A stretch of DNA of 64,000 nt, taken from the NCBI RefSeq assembly GCF_042650605.1, contig NZ_JBHSBN010000018.1, forward strand, positions 62,001 through 126,000, read 5' to 3'. The notes beneath the pieces are model-generated. The model ran no database searches. It saw nothing but the letters and a program-made list of their open reading frames with translations, and was not told the origin of the DNA. Numbering within the stretch: position 1 is the first letter of the stretch; each line of letters begins with the position of its first letter. Shown in pieces: positions 1 through 9,774 of this stretch. The stretch comes from Micromonospora_J zhanjiangensis (lineage in GTDB: Bacteria; Actinomycetota; Actinomycetes; Mycobacteriales; Micromonosporaceae). The translations under genes and the position numbers were made by a program.

Positions 1-140
1 CACACTGGTCCGACGGGGACGCGCCGGACCTGTTGGGCTGTTACCACGTCAGTCAGCAGAACACCTTCACCGGTCGGCTCACCCCGGCGATGCTGGACGA
101 GATCTTCGACCGGGCCAAGCGGCTGGCCGGGGTGCCCTGA
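1..140 (+). CDS. Uracil-DNA glycosylase, C-terminal end (partial)
   Basis: Only the last 45 codons are present; the gene enters from the left edge and ends at TGA 138-140. The visible tail contains the run CYHVSQQNTFTGRLTPAMLD. This matches the conserved C-terminal block of family 5 (UdgB-type) uracil-DNA glycosylases, usually a histidine-proline-SQQNTFTG motif followed by LTxxMLD. These iron-sulfur enzymes remove uracil and other deaminated bases from DNA. One oddity is visible: the residue after the histidine is valine where I would expect proline. The next gene starts 18 bases downstream on the same strand, so the two may be cotranscribed, though nothing suggests a shared function. Confidence 0.75.
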   Translation, partial: HWSDGDAPDLLGCYHVSQQNTFTGRLTPAMLDEIFDRAKRLAGVP

Positions 141-158
141 GGAGTCTGAACCCTGTCG

Positions 159-929
159 TTGACGCGGAGATGGTGGCCGGTGGCCGGCACCGTGGCGCTG
201 CTCGGGCTCGCCGCGCTGGCCGCCGGGCACTCGTCGCTGGAATTCAGCCGGGTCGCCGCGGACGGCCTGGACGAGTTGGACCTGCCCGGCAGCCCGCAGC
301 CCTCGCCCAGCTTCCCGACCGAGTTGCCGTCGGCCGGACCGGCCGCGGCGCCGCCCCCGCCGGACGACGGCGGGTTGCCGCAGTGGCTCGGCACGGCCGC
401 CGCCGTCCTGGTCGCCGTGCTGGGGGTCGTGGTGGTGGTCCTGGTGCTGCGCCGGGTCACCCGGGACGTGCTGCGCCGGCGGACCCGGGCGCTGACCCCG
501 GTCGATCGGGCCGGTCCGGGCACCACCGAGGAGGTGGTCGCCGCGCTCGACGCCGGTCTAGTCGAGCTCTCCGACACCGACACGGACCCACGGACCGCGG
601 TGATCGCCTGCTGGGTACGGCTGGAACAGGCCGCCGCGTCGGCCGGCGTGCCACGGCGGGTCGGTGACACCCCGACCGACCTGGTCACCCGGCTGTTGCG
701 CGGTGCCGGCGGGCCCGACGACGCGGCGGACCCGGACGCCACCGTACGGACGGCCGGCGCCCCTGCGAGCGCCGGCCCGGTCGTGGTCAGCGCCGACGTG
801 CTGGCCGCCTTCGCGCACGTCTACCGGGAGGCGCGGTACGCCACCCACACCGTCGACCAGGCGATGCGCGACGAGGCCCGAGCCGCCCTACGCCGCCTCC
901 GCGCCGAACTGACCGGAGTGTCGGCATGA
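159..929 (+). CDS. DUF4129 domain membrane protein
   Basis: A 256-residue protein starting at TTG 159, with a GGAG about 14 bases upstream. There is an N-terminal hydrophobic segment (about residues 7-24), a proline-rich outer loop, a second membrane span (about 76-99) and a cytoplasmic C-terminal domain. In that domain CWVRLEQAAASAG, DTPTDLVTRLL and the final YREARYA run fit DUF4129. DUF4129 proteins are regularly encoded with MoxR ATPases and DUF58 proteins, and some homologues carry transglutaminase domains; a role in assembling or remodelling envelope proteins is inferred only. Its stop overlaps an ATG in an ATGA junction, which is exactly where the 80-bp repeat begins. Confidence 0.8.
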   Translation: MTRRWWPVAGTVALLGLAALAAGHSSLEFSRVAADGLDELDLPGSPQPSPSFPTELPSAGPAAAPPPPDDGGLPQWLGTAAAVLVAVLGVVVVVLVLRRVTRDVLRRRTRALTPVDRAGPGTTEEVVAALDAGLVELSDTDTDPRTAVIACWVRLEQAAASAGVPRRVGDTPTDLVTRLLRGAGGPDDAADPDATVRTAGAPASAGPVVVSADVLAAFAHVYREARYATHTVDQAMRDEARAALRRLRAELTGVSA

Positions 930-1089
930 GCGAGCGGAGCGAGCGAATCATCGGGCTCGGTGCGGGTGTGCCTCATGACGGCACGGAGCGCAGCGGAGTG
1001 TCGGCATGAGCGAGCGGAGCGAGCGAATCATCGGGCTCGGTGCGGGTGTGCCTCATGACGGCACGGAGCGCAGCGGAGTGTCGGCATGA
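918..1089 (+). repeat. 80-bp tandem repeat carrying a 27-codon mini-ORF, two copies plus partial third
   Basis: Two identical 80-bp units (918-997 and 998-1077) are followed by the first 12-15 bases of a third. Each unit holds an ATG (926, 1006) overlapping the preceding stop as ATGA. The first opens a 27-codon frame that starts MSERSERIIGLG and ends at another ATGA (1006-1009). Eighty is not a multiple of three, but the start and stop phases match, so the ORFs chain end to end from the DUF4129 gene towards the gene at 1086. The AGCGAGCGGAGCGAGCGA core resembles dispersed repeats I recall from Micromonosporaceae genomes. The flanking genes remain intact. Confidence 0.85.
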
Positions 1090-1669
1090 GCGTGCTTTCG
1101 AGCATCGACGACCTGCTGCAACACGACGAGGACGACTCGCCCGACCGGCCCCGACGGCGCCGACGTACCGGGGCGGGTGCCTGGGTCGGCGCGGTGGCCG
1201 CCGCGGCCGGGCTCACCGCCGTCACCGTCGTCGGACTGCGGTTCGCCTCGCTCGAACTGCCCATGGTGGAGGTGTTCGCCGGCTGGCTGGCCGTACTGGT
1301 CGTCCGGCGGGTCGCCGTGGCGGTCGCCCCGCCGCCGGTCCGGACCGGCGGTTCCGGCCGCCGGGGCGAGGAGGACGGCCACTACCGGTGGTCCACCCGG
1401 GACGCCCTGCGCGGTGCGGTCAACCCGTGGGAACGCGTCCTCGGCTGGACCGAGGGCAAGCCGGACCGGTTCGCCGAGAAGGTGCTGCCGAGGCTCGGTG
1501 AGCTGGTCGACGAGCGACTGCGCCAGCGGCACGGACTCACCCGGGAGTCCGACCCGACCCGGGCCCGGGAGTTGCTCGGCGAGCACCTGTGGAGCTTTCT
1601 CACCGTCCGTCCCCGACGTGGCCCCGGGCCGCGCGACTGGGCGGCGGTCGTCGCCCAATTGGAGAAGCT

Positions 1670-1673
<4 letters not shown>
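1086..1673 (+). CDS. Hypothetical membrane protein of the MoxR-DUF58 operon
   Basis: A 195-residue protein I cannot assign to a named family. It has an acidic N-terminus (about 1-20), a strongly basic stretch, and two hydrophobic segments (about 31-50 and 57-83). The soluble C-terminal half is rich in charged residues (RWSTRDALRGAVNPWERVLGW and ELVDERLRQRHGL). The start is ATG 1086, at the last ATGA of the 80-bp repeat, so translation may be coupled through the repeat. Its stop overlaps the MoxR start (GTGA, 1670-1673), placing it in one operon with the ATPase. The context suggests an accessory subunit of the MoxR system. Confidence 0.7.
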
Positions 1674-2676
<1,003 letters not shown>

Positions 2677-2680
<4 letters not shown>

Positions 2681-4131
2681 GCCTCTTCCCGCGTGCCGGC
2701 CTGCAGGCCGCCCCGGGTGGTGACCCGGGCCCGTCGGTCGCGCTGCGGCACGCCGTACCCGGGCCGGAGCCGGCGCCGGCGGACCCGACGCCGACCTGGG
2801 CGCCGACCGCGGCGTTCGGGCGGGCGGTGCTGCTCACCGGGTTGCTGCTGATCGGGGCGGTGCTGCTCGGCCGGGTCGACCTGATCGTGCTGGCCACCCC
2901 GTTGGCCCTGGGCACCGCGTACGCGTTGCGCCGCCGGCCCGCCGAACCGCCCCGGGTGCGGGCGCACGCCGGGGACGACTACCTGGTCGAGGGGGGCCCG
3001 GTCGCCGGCACGGTCACGGTGGGCAACCCGGACCCGGTCGGCTACGACCTGGCCGTGGTCCGGACCCGGGTGTCGCCCTGGCTGCGGATCGACCGGGCCG
3101 GCTTCGCCGGCGACCCGGAACCACCGCCGCGGTCGTACGCCGCCGAGCGGCCCTACCTGCTCGCCGTGCCGGCGGGCACCGAGACCGACGTGGAGTTGCG
3201 CGGCGAGACGGCCCGCTGGGGGCGGCACCCGTTCGGTCCGGCCGGCACCCGGGCCGCCGCCTGCGACGGGCTGCTGGCCAGCCGGCCGGTGCTGGCCGAC
3301 CCGCACGGGGTGAAGGTCTACCCGGTCACCGACCCGTTCGACGCCGTCGACGCGATGCCCCGGGCCGCCGGCCTGGTCGGCGGGCACCGGTCCCGGCGTC
3401 CCGGCGAGGGCGGCGAGCTGGCCGGCGTACGGATCTTCGGCCCCGGGGACCGGCTGCGCCGGATCGACTGGCGGGTGTCGTTGCGGGCCCGCCAGCTGCA
3501 CGTCGCGGCGACCCTGTCCGACCGGGACGCCGAGGTGGTGCTGCTGCTGGACGTGCTGGCCGAGGCGGGCCGATCCGGCGGCGTGCAGGGCGCCGCCTCG
3601 GTGCTGGACACCACCGTCCGGGCCGCCGCCGCCATCGCCGAGCACTACCTGCACCGGGGTGACCGGGTGTCGATGCTGGAGTACGGGCCGGCCGCCCGCC
3701 GGCTGCGCCCGGCCACCGGCCGCCGGCAGTACCTGACGGTCCTGGAGTGGCTGCTCGACGTCACCGTCGACGAGGCCGAGTACGAGCCGTACGACCAGGT
3801 CTTCGGCCCGCATCTGCTGTCGTCGGACGCGCTGGTGGTGGTGCTCACCCCGCTGGTGGACGCCCGGTCGGCCGAGATGCTGGCCCGGCTGGCCCGCTCC
3901 GGCCGGTTCGTCGTCGCCGTCGACACGCTGCCCGCCGAGGTCGGCCCGCCGCGCCGGGGCGCCTGGTCGGAGGTGGCGTTCCGGCTGTGGCGGCTGGACC
4001 GGGAGAACACCGTCGGCCAGTTGCGCGAGCACGGCGTACCGGTGGTCGGCTGGGCCGGCGCCGGCAGCCTGGACCTGGTGCTGCGGGACGTGGCCCGGTT
4101 GGCCTCGGCACCGAAGGCGGGCCTGCGGTGA
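2677..4131 (+). CDS. DUF58 domain-containing protein
   Basis: A 484-residue protein with two adjacent transmembrane segments (about residues 48-80) and a large soluble domain. The DUF58 signature is clear: RPGEGGELAGVRIFGPGDR followed by RRIDWRVSLRARQLHV, then a vWA-like core with VVLLLDVLAEAG and a DxLVVVLTPL strand. The start is TTG 2677, overlapping the MoxR stop, with GGAG at 2667-2670. DUF58 proteins pair with MoxR ATPases, and this one sits in the middle of a tightly overlapping operon. The final stop overlaps the next start (GTGA, 4128-4131), so all the genes from 1086 to 4688 look cotranscribed and coupled. Confidence 0.9.
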
Positions 4132-4688
4132 TCACGGCCCTCACCGACCGGATCCGGTCGGTCCGGGAGACGGTCGCCCGGGCCACGCTGACCCCGCTGC
4201 TGGTCCGGTTCGGCGTCTTCGCCAGCGCGCTGGCCGGCCTGCTGCTGGCGTACCCGGTGGCGGTGTCGACCAGCCGCTTCGTGGGGCTGCTGGTGGTGGT
4301 CGCGGTGGTGCCGGCGGTGGGTCCGCGCCGGGTCTGGCCGACCTTCGTCGTCCTGGTCACGGTCGGCGGCTGGTTGCTGGCCACCGCCGGGTACGGCGAG
4401 TCGCGCCCGCTGTGGCGGGTGCTCGCCCTGGCCACCGCCGTCTACCTCACGCACAGCCTCGGCGCGTTGGCGGCGCTGGTGCCGTACGACGCGGTGGTGG
4501 ACCCCGGGGTGCTGGTCCGCTGGCTGTCCCGGGCGGCCGGGGTGGTCCTGGCGGCGGGGGTGCTGGGGGTGCTGCTGCTGGCGGTGGGCGACCGGGGCGG
4601 CCCGCGGTTCCTCGCCGCGGGCCTGGCCGGCCTGCTGGTGGCGGTGCTCGCCACCGTCCTGCTCGCCCGCCTGCTGCGCCGCCGCTGA
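4128..4688 (+). CDS. Hypothetical polytopic membrane protein, end of MoxR operon
   Basis: A 186-residue protein, almost wholly hydrophobic, with about five to six predicted membrane spans (beginning near LLVRFGVFASALAGLLLAYP) and a short basic C-terminus LLRRR. The GTG 4128 start overlaps the DUF58 stop. I do not recognise a family. Because it is the last gene of the MoxR-DUF58-DUF4129 operon, a membrane partner of that system is the simplest inference. A GC-rich intergenic stretch with a short tandem repeat follows. Confidence 0.65.
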   Translation: MITALTDRIRSVRETVARATLTPLLVRFGVFASALAGLLLAYPVAVSTSRFVGLLVVVAVVPAVGPRRVWPTFVVLVTVGGWLLATAGYGESRPLWRVLALATAVYLTHSLGALAALVPYDAVVDPGVLVRWLSRAAGVVLAAGVLGVLLLAVGDRGGPRFLAAGLAGLLVAVLATVLLARLLRRR

Positions 4689-4690
4689 GG

Positions 4691-4724
4691 GCGTCCGGCG
4701 CGGCCCGGCGTCCGGCGCGGCCCG
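4691..4724 (+). repeat. 17-bp tandem duplication
   Basis: GCGTCCGGCGCGGCCCG occurs twice head to tail directly after the stop of the preceding gene. No coding or regulatory meaning is visible. The remainder of the gap up to the NADH dehydrogenase (4725-4833) contains only a weak GGCGGCATCTGCCGC inverted repeat near 4795. Confidence 0.8.
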
Positions 4725-4833
4725 GGGTCGCGGCCGGCCGGCCCAGGTCAGCGCGCGGTCGCGCAGGTCACACCGGCGTCCTCGGTCACAGAAGGCGGCA
4801 TCTGCCGCACACGCCGGGCCGGACCGGGGAAAG

Positions 4834-6177
4834 ATGGATGGCGTGAACCCGCAGCGGATCCTTGTCGTCGGTGCCGGCCACGTCGGGCTCTACGCGGCCC
4901 TGCGCCTGTCGAAGAAACTGGGCTCGCGCGAGGCTCAGGTCGTCGTGGTCGACCCCCAACCGCACATGACGTACCAGCCGTTCCTGCCCGAGGCGGCGGC
5001 CGGCAACATCTCGCCCCGGCACTCGGTGGTGCCGCTGCGCCGGGAGTTGCGCCGCTGCCAGGTCGTCTCCGGTGCGGTCACCCGGATCGAGCACGCCCGC
5101 AAGGTCGCCACCGTCCAGCCGATCATCGGCCCGCCCCGGGAGATCGAGTACGACCAGATCGTCGTCGCGCCCGGTTCGGTGTCCCGGACCCTGCCGATCC
5201 CCGGCCTGCACGAGCACGGCATCGGCTTCAAGACCATCGGTGAGGCCATCTACCTGCGCAACCACGTGATGGACCGGCTCGACGTGGCGGCCGCCACGGC
5301 CGACCCGGAGACCCGTCGGTGCGCGCTCACCTTCGTCTTCGTCGGCGGCGGCTACGCCGGCATCGAGGCGCTGGCCGAGATGGAGGACATGGCCCGCGAC
5401 GCGCTGCGGTACTACCCGGAGCTGAAGCCCGAGGACATGCGCTGGGTGCTGGTCGAGGCGACCCAGCGGGTGCTGCCCGAGGTCGACCGGGACATGGGCG
5501 CCTACACCGTCCAGCAGCTGCTCAAGCGCAAGATGGACATCCGGCTGGACACCCGGCTGGAATCCTGCGTGGGTGGCCTGGTGAAGCTCTCCGACGGTGA
5601 CGCGTTCCGGGCCGACACCATCGTCTGGACGGCCGGGGTGAAGCCCGCGCCGATGCTGGACCGGACCGACCTGCCCCGGGACAGCCGCGGCCGGGTGACC
5701 TGCAACGCCAACCTCCAGGTGGTGGACGGCGGTACCGTCGTCGAGGGCGCCTGGAGCGCGGGTGACTGCGCGGGCGTACCGGACCTGACCAAGCCGCCGG
5801 GCGCGACCTGCTCGCCCAGCGCGCAGCACGCGGTGCGGCAGGCCAAGCAGCTGGCCGACAACCTCCGCGCGGTGATCCGCGGCCGGCTGCCCGAGCCGTA
5901 CGCGCACAAGTACGCCGGCAGCGTGGCGAGCCTCGGCCTGCACAAGGGCGTGGCCCAGGTCTACGGCATCAAGATGACCGGCATCGCGGCGTGGGCGATG
6001 CACCGGACGTACCACATGAGCCGGATCCCGTCGCTCAACCGCAAGCTGCGGGTGGTGGTCGACTGGACGTTGGCCTTCTTCCTCAAGCGTGAGGTGGTCG
6101 CCCTCGGCCAGCTGCACGACCCGCGCGAGGAGTTCCTCGAGGCCACCCCGCGCATCGAGGCGGACGCCCGCTCCTAA
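4834..6177 (+). CDS. ndh: Type II NADH dehydrogenase (NAD(P)/FAD-dependent oxidoreductase)
   Basis: A 447-residue single-subunit NADH:quinone oxidoreductase, which would feed electrons to menaquinone without pumping protons. FAD binding is shown by ILVVGAGHVGLYAAL (GxGxxG, residues 13-18), and NADH binding by FVFVGGGYAGIEALAEM in the middle. The second flavin motif is WSAGDCAGVPD near residue 310, and the C-terminus carries the hydrophobic/amphipathic stretch expected to hold the enzyme at the membrane. The start is ATG 4834, but GTG 4843 fits the GGGGA at 4826-4830 about equally well. It converges with the next gene, sharing four bases (6174-6177). Confidence 0.85.
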   Translation: MDGVNPQRILVVGAGHVGLYAALRLSKKLGSREAQVVVVDPQPHMTYQPFLPEAAAGNISPRHSVVPLRRELRRCQVVSGAVTRIEHARKVATVQPIIGPPREIEYDQIVVAPGSVSRTLPIPGLHEHGIGFKTIGEAIYLRNHVMDRLDVAAATADPETRRCALTFVFVGGGYAGIEALAEMEDMARDALRYYPELKPEDMRWVLVEATQRVLPEVDRDMGAYTVQQLLKRKMDIRLDTRLESCVGGLVKLSDGDAFRADTIVWTAGVKPAPMLDRTDLPRDSRGRVTCNANLQVVDGGTVVEGAWSAGDCAGVPDLTKPPGATCSPSAQHAVRQAKQLADNLRAVIRGRLPEPYAHKYAGSVASLGLHKGVAQVYGIKMTGIAAWAMHRTYHMSRIPSLNRKLRVVVDWTLAFFLKREVVALGQLHDPREEFLEATPRIEADARS

Positions 6178-8090
6178 CGGATCTTCCAGGTCCAGGCGTC
6201 GGCGACCCGCTCGGCCGGTCCGAGCAGCGCCTCGACGGCGGCCCGCAGGCTGTCCGGGTACGGCGCGCCGTCGGCCAGCACCACGCACGACGCCCGCCAG
6301 AACGACAGGTCCTGCCGGGCCCGCTGGCGTTCCGTCTCGCCGATCGGCGGCACCACGCCGGTCTTGGCGACCTCGGCCAGCAGGGCGGAGGTCGGTTGCT
6401 TGTAGGTGCCCATCGACGGTCCCCGGTTCTCGCCGTACGGGCCGATGAAGAAGCCCTCCGGCAGCCCGAAGGACACGTCGGCGGTGGTCGCCCAGCGCAT
6501 CGCCTCCGGCTCCGGCGGGGTGGGCAGCGGCACCGGCACCAGCACCCCGCCCGGTTGTACGCAGTCCCGCCAGTGGCCGGCCGAGATGAACTCCGGCACC
6601 GCGGACCGGTCGGTGGTCGGCAGCGGGGCCGGGAAGATCGGCAGCAGCGCGACCACGACCACGACCGGTACCACCGCACTGGCCAGCGACCCGGGGGCCT
6701 GCCGGGCCCGCTCGACGGCGACCACCAGCACGGTGGCCAGCAACGGCAGCACGGCCAGCGCGAACCGCATCGGCAACGCGCCGTCCACCACGGGCATTTC
6801 CAGCAGCGCCGAGTACGGCCCGGTGAGGCCGGTCTGGTCGCCCTCAAGCACGATCAGCGGCCCGAGCGACAGTGCGGCCATCAGCAAACCGGCCACCACG
6901 CAGGCGATCACCAGGGGACGCCGGATCAGCCAGGCCGCGCAGAGCACCGCCACGATCAGCAGCGACGGGCCGAGAAAGGTGTTGTACTCGGCCGGTCCGG
7001 TGCTCAGCCGGGCCGAGGCGTTGCTGCCGGCCACCGAGAGCGGGGAGATCGCGGGCCAGCTCGCCAGGTCGGCGGAGAAGTAGTGCGGGCTGAACATCCC
7101 CTCGCTGACGCTCTGCGGACCGGCGAACTGGAACCACAGTGGATAGGTCAGCAGCAGACCGGCCAGGCCGGTCGCGACCGTCATGCCGGCCAGGAAGCCG
7201 GGCAGCACCCGGCGGACCAGCGACGGCCGGGCGAGCGCGTACGTCACGGTCACCGCGGCCAGGGTGAGCGCGGTGAGGAGCAGCACCTCCTCGCCGATGA
7301 ACACCTGGACGACGACCGTGGCGGCCAGCCCGACGGCCGAGGTGAACACCCGGCGCCAGTCGGTCCGCGCCCCGCCCGCCGGCCGGGCCGCCGGATCCGC
7401 GGCGCGGACCATCCGGACGATCATCCACACCATCACCGGGATCAGGAACTGCGCGGTCATGTGCAGGTGGCTGTTGGACTGGGAGACGATGCCCGGGCCG
7501 AAGCCGCACAGCCCGGCGCCGAGCCCGGCGGCCAGCGGGCCGGCGCCCAGGGCTCGCCGGTAGAGCAGGTACCAGGCGATCGCCGTACCGGCCAGGTCGC
7601 CGGCGACCAGCAACGCGAAGCTGGTGGCCGCACCGAACGCCCAGGTCACCGGGGCGAACAGCACACCCAGCGCGATGACCGTGGTGTTGGCCATCAGGTT
7701 CACCCCGTCCGGTGCGTTCAGCCGGTGACTGAGCAGGCTGAAGTCGCCGTACAGCACCCGCGCGTCGGAGGCCAGGAACCACTCGTAGAGGGTCTGGTCC
7801 TGCGGGTTGAGGGCGAGCACCCGGCCGGCCGGGTCGGGCCAGAGCCCGTGCGTGAGCCAGCCCGCCAGCAGCACGAAGAACAGGCAGACGACCAGGTCGA
7901 CCCGGCGGGCCCGGGCGGCGGCCAGCCACCGGGCACGCCAGGACGTCGGTGGTGGGGTCGCGCCACCCCGCCGCGAAAAGGGCGTCGACTCCCATCTCGC
8001 CCATCGGGAGCCGGTGGTGACGGACGATTCGCCCGGTGTGGCCGTCGTGCCGGGATCGGCGTCCTGCGTCGCGCGGACTCTGCTGGTCAC
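6174..8090 (-). CDS. Large polytopic membrane protein, possibly GT-C glycosyltransferase-like
   Basis: A protein of about 638 residues when started at GTG 8090 (AGGG eight bases upstream). Longer frames would run through the tRNA gene and are rejected. After a polar N-terminus there are about ten or more membrane spans, starting at VDLVVCLFFVLLAGWLTHGLW, and a C-terminal soluble region (from about PAPLPTTDRSAVPEF) likely outside the membrane. The early segment LNPQDQTLYEWFLASDARVLYGD and the multi-span layout resemble GT-C type glycosyltransferases or related hypothetical proteins. I cannot identify a lipid-sugar site, so the function is open. Confidence 0.55.
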   Translation of the reverse strand: MTSRVRATQDADPGTTATPGESSVTTGSRWARWESTPFSRRGGATPPPTSWRARWLAAARARRVDLVVCLFFVLLAGWLTHGLWPDPAGRVLALNPQDQTLYEWFLASDARVLYGDFSLLSHRLNAPDGVNLMANTTVIALGVLFAPVTWAFGAATSFALLVAGDLAGTAIAWYLLYRRALGAGPLAAGLGAGLCGFGPGIVSQSNSHLHMTAQFLIPVMVWMIVRMVRAADPAARPAGGARTDWRRVFTSAVGLAATVVVQVFIGEEVLLLTALTLAAVTVTYALARPSLVRRVLPGFLAGMTVATGLAGLLLTYPLWFQFAGPQSVSEGMFSPHYFSADLASWPAISPLSVAGSNASARLSTGPAEYNTFLGPSLLIVAVLCAAWLIRRPLVIACVVAGLLMAALSLGPLIVLEGDQTGLTGPYSALLEMPVVDGALPMRFALAVLPLLATVLVVAVERARQAPGSLASAVVPVVVVVALLPIFPAPLPTTDRSAVPEFISAGHWRDCVQPGGVLVPVPLPTPPEPEAMRWATTADVSFGLPEGFFIGPYGENRGPSMGTYKQPTSALLAEVAKTGVVPPIGETERQRARQDLSFWRASCVVLADGAPYPDSLRAAVEALLGPAERVADAWTWKIR

Positions 8091-8191
8091 GGCCTTGACC
8101 CTAGTGCGTACGCCCGGCGGGGTGCGTCCCGTGGGTACCGACCCGCTACGGTGACAGGAACCGGGGCCGTCGAGGCGCCCCGGACCACCCC

Positions 8192-8272
8192 GCCCGGGTG
8201 GTGGAATGGCAGACACGGCCGCCTTAAAAGCGGCTGCCGCAAGGCGTGCGGGTTCGATCCCCGCCCCGGGCA
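8192..8272 (+). tRNA. bldA: tRNA-Leu(UAA), bldA-type
   Basis: An 81-nt class II tRNA. The acceptor stem GCCCGGG (8192-8198) pairs with CCCGGGC (8265-8271). The anticodon stem GCCGC/GCGGC encloses loop CTTAAAA with anticodon TAA. A 13-nt variable arm (GCC-GCAA-GGC) and the T arm GCGGG-TTCGATC-CCCGC follow. It reads UUA leucine codons, very rare in this GC range. It closely resembles Streptomyces bldA, whose product gates translation of development and secondary-metabolism genes containing TTA. The 3' CCA is not encoded. A TTA codon occurs in the TetR gene at 53197-53874 in this same window. Confidence 0.95.
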
Positions 8273-8306
8273 CCCGGATTTACCCGTCGAGGCCGATTAC
8301 CCTTGA

Positions 8307-8327
8307 GTCACACGGTTACCGTGTGAC
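8307..8327. promoter_or_regulatory. 21-bp perfect palindrome upstream of Bax-inhibitor gene
   Basis: Ten-base arms (left arm GTCACACGGT) surround a single T. The palindrome sits 35 bases after the tRNA and 26 bases before the GTG start at 8354, with a TTGAGT overlapping its left side. There is no T-run after it, so an operator, or a hairpin in the 5' leader of the downstream gene, is more likely than a tRNA terminator. Confidence 0.55.
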
Positions 8328-8353
8328 GACCCCCTAAGGGAGGCCTGATAACA

Positions 8354-9214
8354 GTGAAGACATCCAACCCGGTGCTGGCCCGGCTCGGCCAGGCGGCCGA
8401 GCGTGAGCGCCACGCCGGGTACGCGCCCGGCCCGTACGGCCAGCCCGGTTACCCGCAGCAGCCCGGCTACGGACCGGCCGGATACCAACAACCCGGGCAC
8501 GCCGAGCCCTTCTCGCCGGCACCGGCCTACCCGGCCGCACCGGCGACCGGCCAGACCATGTCGATCGACGACGTGGTGGTCAAGACCGTCGCCCTGCTGG
8601 GCATCCTCGGCGTCGCCGCGGCGGCGGCCTGGGTGCTGGTGCCGGGTTCGCTGGCGTTCCCCCTGGCGATCGGCTCGATGCTGGTCGGCCTGGTGCTCGG
8701 CCTGGTGATCTCGTTCTCCCGGATGGCCAATCCGGCGCTGGTGGTCGCCTACTCGGTGGTCGAGGGCGTCTTCGTCGGACTGATCAGCCGGGCGTTCGAG
8801 AACTTCTACAGCGGCATCGTCCTGCAGGCCGTGGTCGCCACGTTCGGCGTCTTCTTCGTGATGGCCATGCTCTACAAGGCCCGGGTCATCCGGGCCACGC
8901 CGAAGTTCGTCCGGGGCATGATCGCCGTGATGGCCGGCCTGTTCGCCGTCATGCTGATCAACCTCGTGCTCGGGCTGTTCGGCTTCGACACCGGGCTGCG
9001 CAGCGGCGGGCCGCTGGCGATCGGCTTCAGCCTGGTCTGCATCGTGGTGGCGGCGCTGAGCTTCGTGCTGAGCTTCCACGAGATCGAGGAGGGCATCCGG
9101 ATGGGGCTGCCCCAGCGCTACTCGTGGACCGCCGCGTTCGGCATCCTGGTCAGCCTGATCTGGCTCTACCTGGAGGTGCTGCGCCTGATCAGCTACTTCC
9201 AGGGCGACGACTGA
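8354..9214 (+). CDS. Bax inhibitor-1/YccA family membrane protein
   Basis: A 286-residue protein. The first 65 residues are a Pro/Gly/Tyr-rich cytoplasmic tail (GPYGQPGYPQQPGYGPAGYQQ). Seven hydrophobic segments follow and end with IWLYLEVLRLISYF, as in bacterial TMBIM/Bax-inhibitor-1-like proteins. The segments VVAYSVVEGVFVGLISRAFE, the central ATPKFVRGMI loop and the C-terminal RYSWTAAFGILVSLIWLYLEVLRL are characteristic. The start is GTG 8354, preceded by a strong GGGAGG. Relatives act as pH-sensitive calcium leak channels or membrane-stress factors; the function in actinomycetes is not settled. A 21-bp palindrome lies just upstream. Confidence 0.9.
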   Translation: MKTSNPVLARLGQAAERERHAGYAPGPYGQPGYPQQPGYGPAGYQQPGHAEPFSPAPAYPAAPATGQTMSIDDVVVKTVALLGILGVAAAAAWVLVPGSLAFPLAIGSMLVGLVLGLVISFSRMANPALVVAYSVVEGVFVGLISRAFENFYSGIVLQAVVATFGVFFVMAMLYKARVIRATPKFVRGMIAVMAGLFAVMLINLVLGLFGFDTGLRSGGPLAIGFSLVCIVVAALSFVLSFHEIEEGIRMGLPQRYSWTAAFGILVSLIWLYLEVLRLISYFQGDD

Positions 9215-9354
9215 CGATTGCCGCCCGTCCCCGGACGCCCGCCCTCCGCTCCCGGAGGGCGGGCGTCCGCCGTCCGGGACCGTCCGCCGCCGCCGGCCGT
9301 GCTCCTGCGGTCGGGCTCCGCGGGTCGTGCCGCTGCCGGTCGTAGACTGCCGCG

Positions 9355-9732
9355 ATGGGCGGGGATGAGCTGAGCCGGGTGGTCGGACTGCTGGTGAACC
9401 AGGTGGCGCACTGGGAGCCGCCGCGCTGGGCGGCGGCCCGGGCCGGCGCCGGTGCGGTCACGCCGCCCGCTGTGCCCGGTGGGACCGGTCCGCACGGCCC
9501 GGGCGGCGGGGTGTCCCGGGCCGAACTGATGCACCGGTTGGTGCAGCGGATCGCGGACCTGGCGGCCGACGCGGAGGGCGAGCCACGCCGGGCGGTGCCC
9601 CGGCTGGACAACGACCTCGCGCTGCCCGACCAGCTCCGGGTGGTCGCCACCGACCTGATCGCCGCCGGTGCCCCGGCCGAGATGCTGGCCGACGCCACCG
9701 CCCAGGTGACCGCCACCCGCGCGTCGCTCTGA
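9355..9732 (+). CDS. Conserved hypothetical protein
   Basis: A 125-residue soluble protein of unknown function. The N-terminal part (ELSRVVGLLVNQVAHWEPPRW) and the C-terminal part (ELMHRLVQRIADLAADAEGEP, LPDQLRVVATDLIAAG) look helical; a Gly/Pro-rich linker separates them. ATG 9355 has no ribosome binding site, but TAGACT (9343-9348) lies six bases before it. That spacing fits a leaderless transcript starting at the A of the ATG. It converges with the thiolase gene. I recognise no domain with confidence. Confidence 0.65.
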   Translation: MGGDELSRVVGLLVNQVAHWEPPRWAAARAGAGAVTPPAVPGGTGPHGPGGGVSRAELMHRLVQRIADLAADAEGEPRRAVPRLDNDLALPDQLRVVATDLIAAGAPAEMLADATAQVTATRASL

Positions 9733-9774
9733 CGTCCGCGGGCCCCGTCCTGCGCTGACCGGCGCCGGCGGCGG

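Noticed and set aside
8091..8273. N-terminal extension of the large membrane protein beyond 8090
   Set aside because: It would run antisense through the tRNA-Leu gene and encodes low-complexity residues; GTG 8090 has a binding site.
6396..8306. Long plus-strand open frame opposite the membrane protein gene
   Set aside because: Composition is dominated by Arg, Gly, Gln and His, as expected for the antisense of a GC-rich gene; it has no motif and runs into the tRNA.
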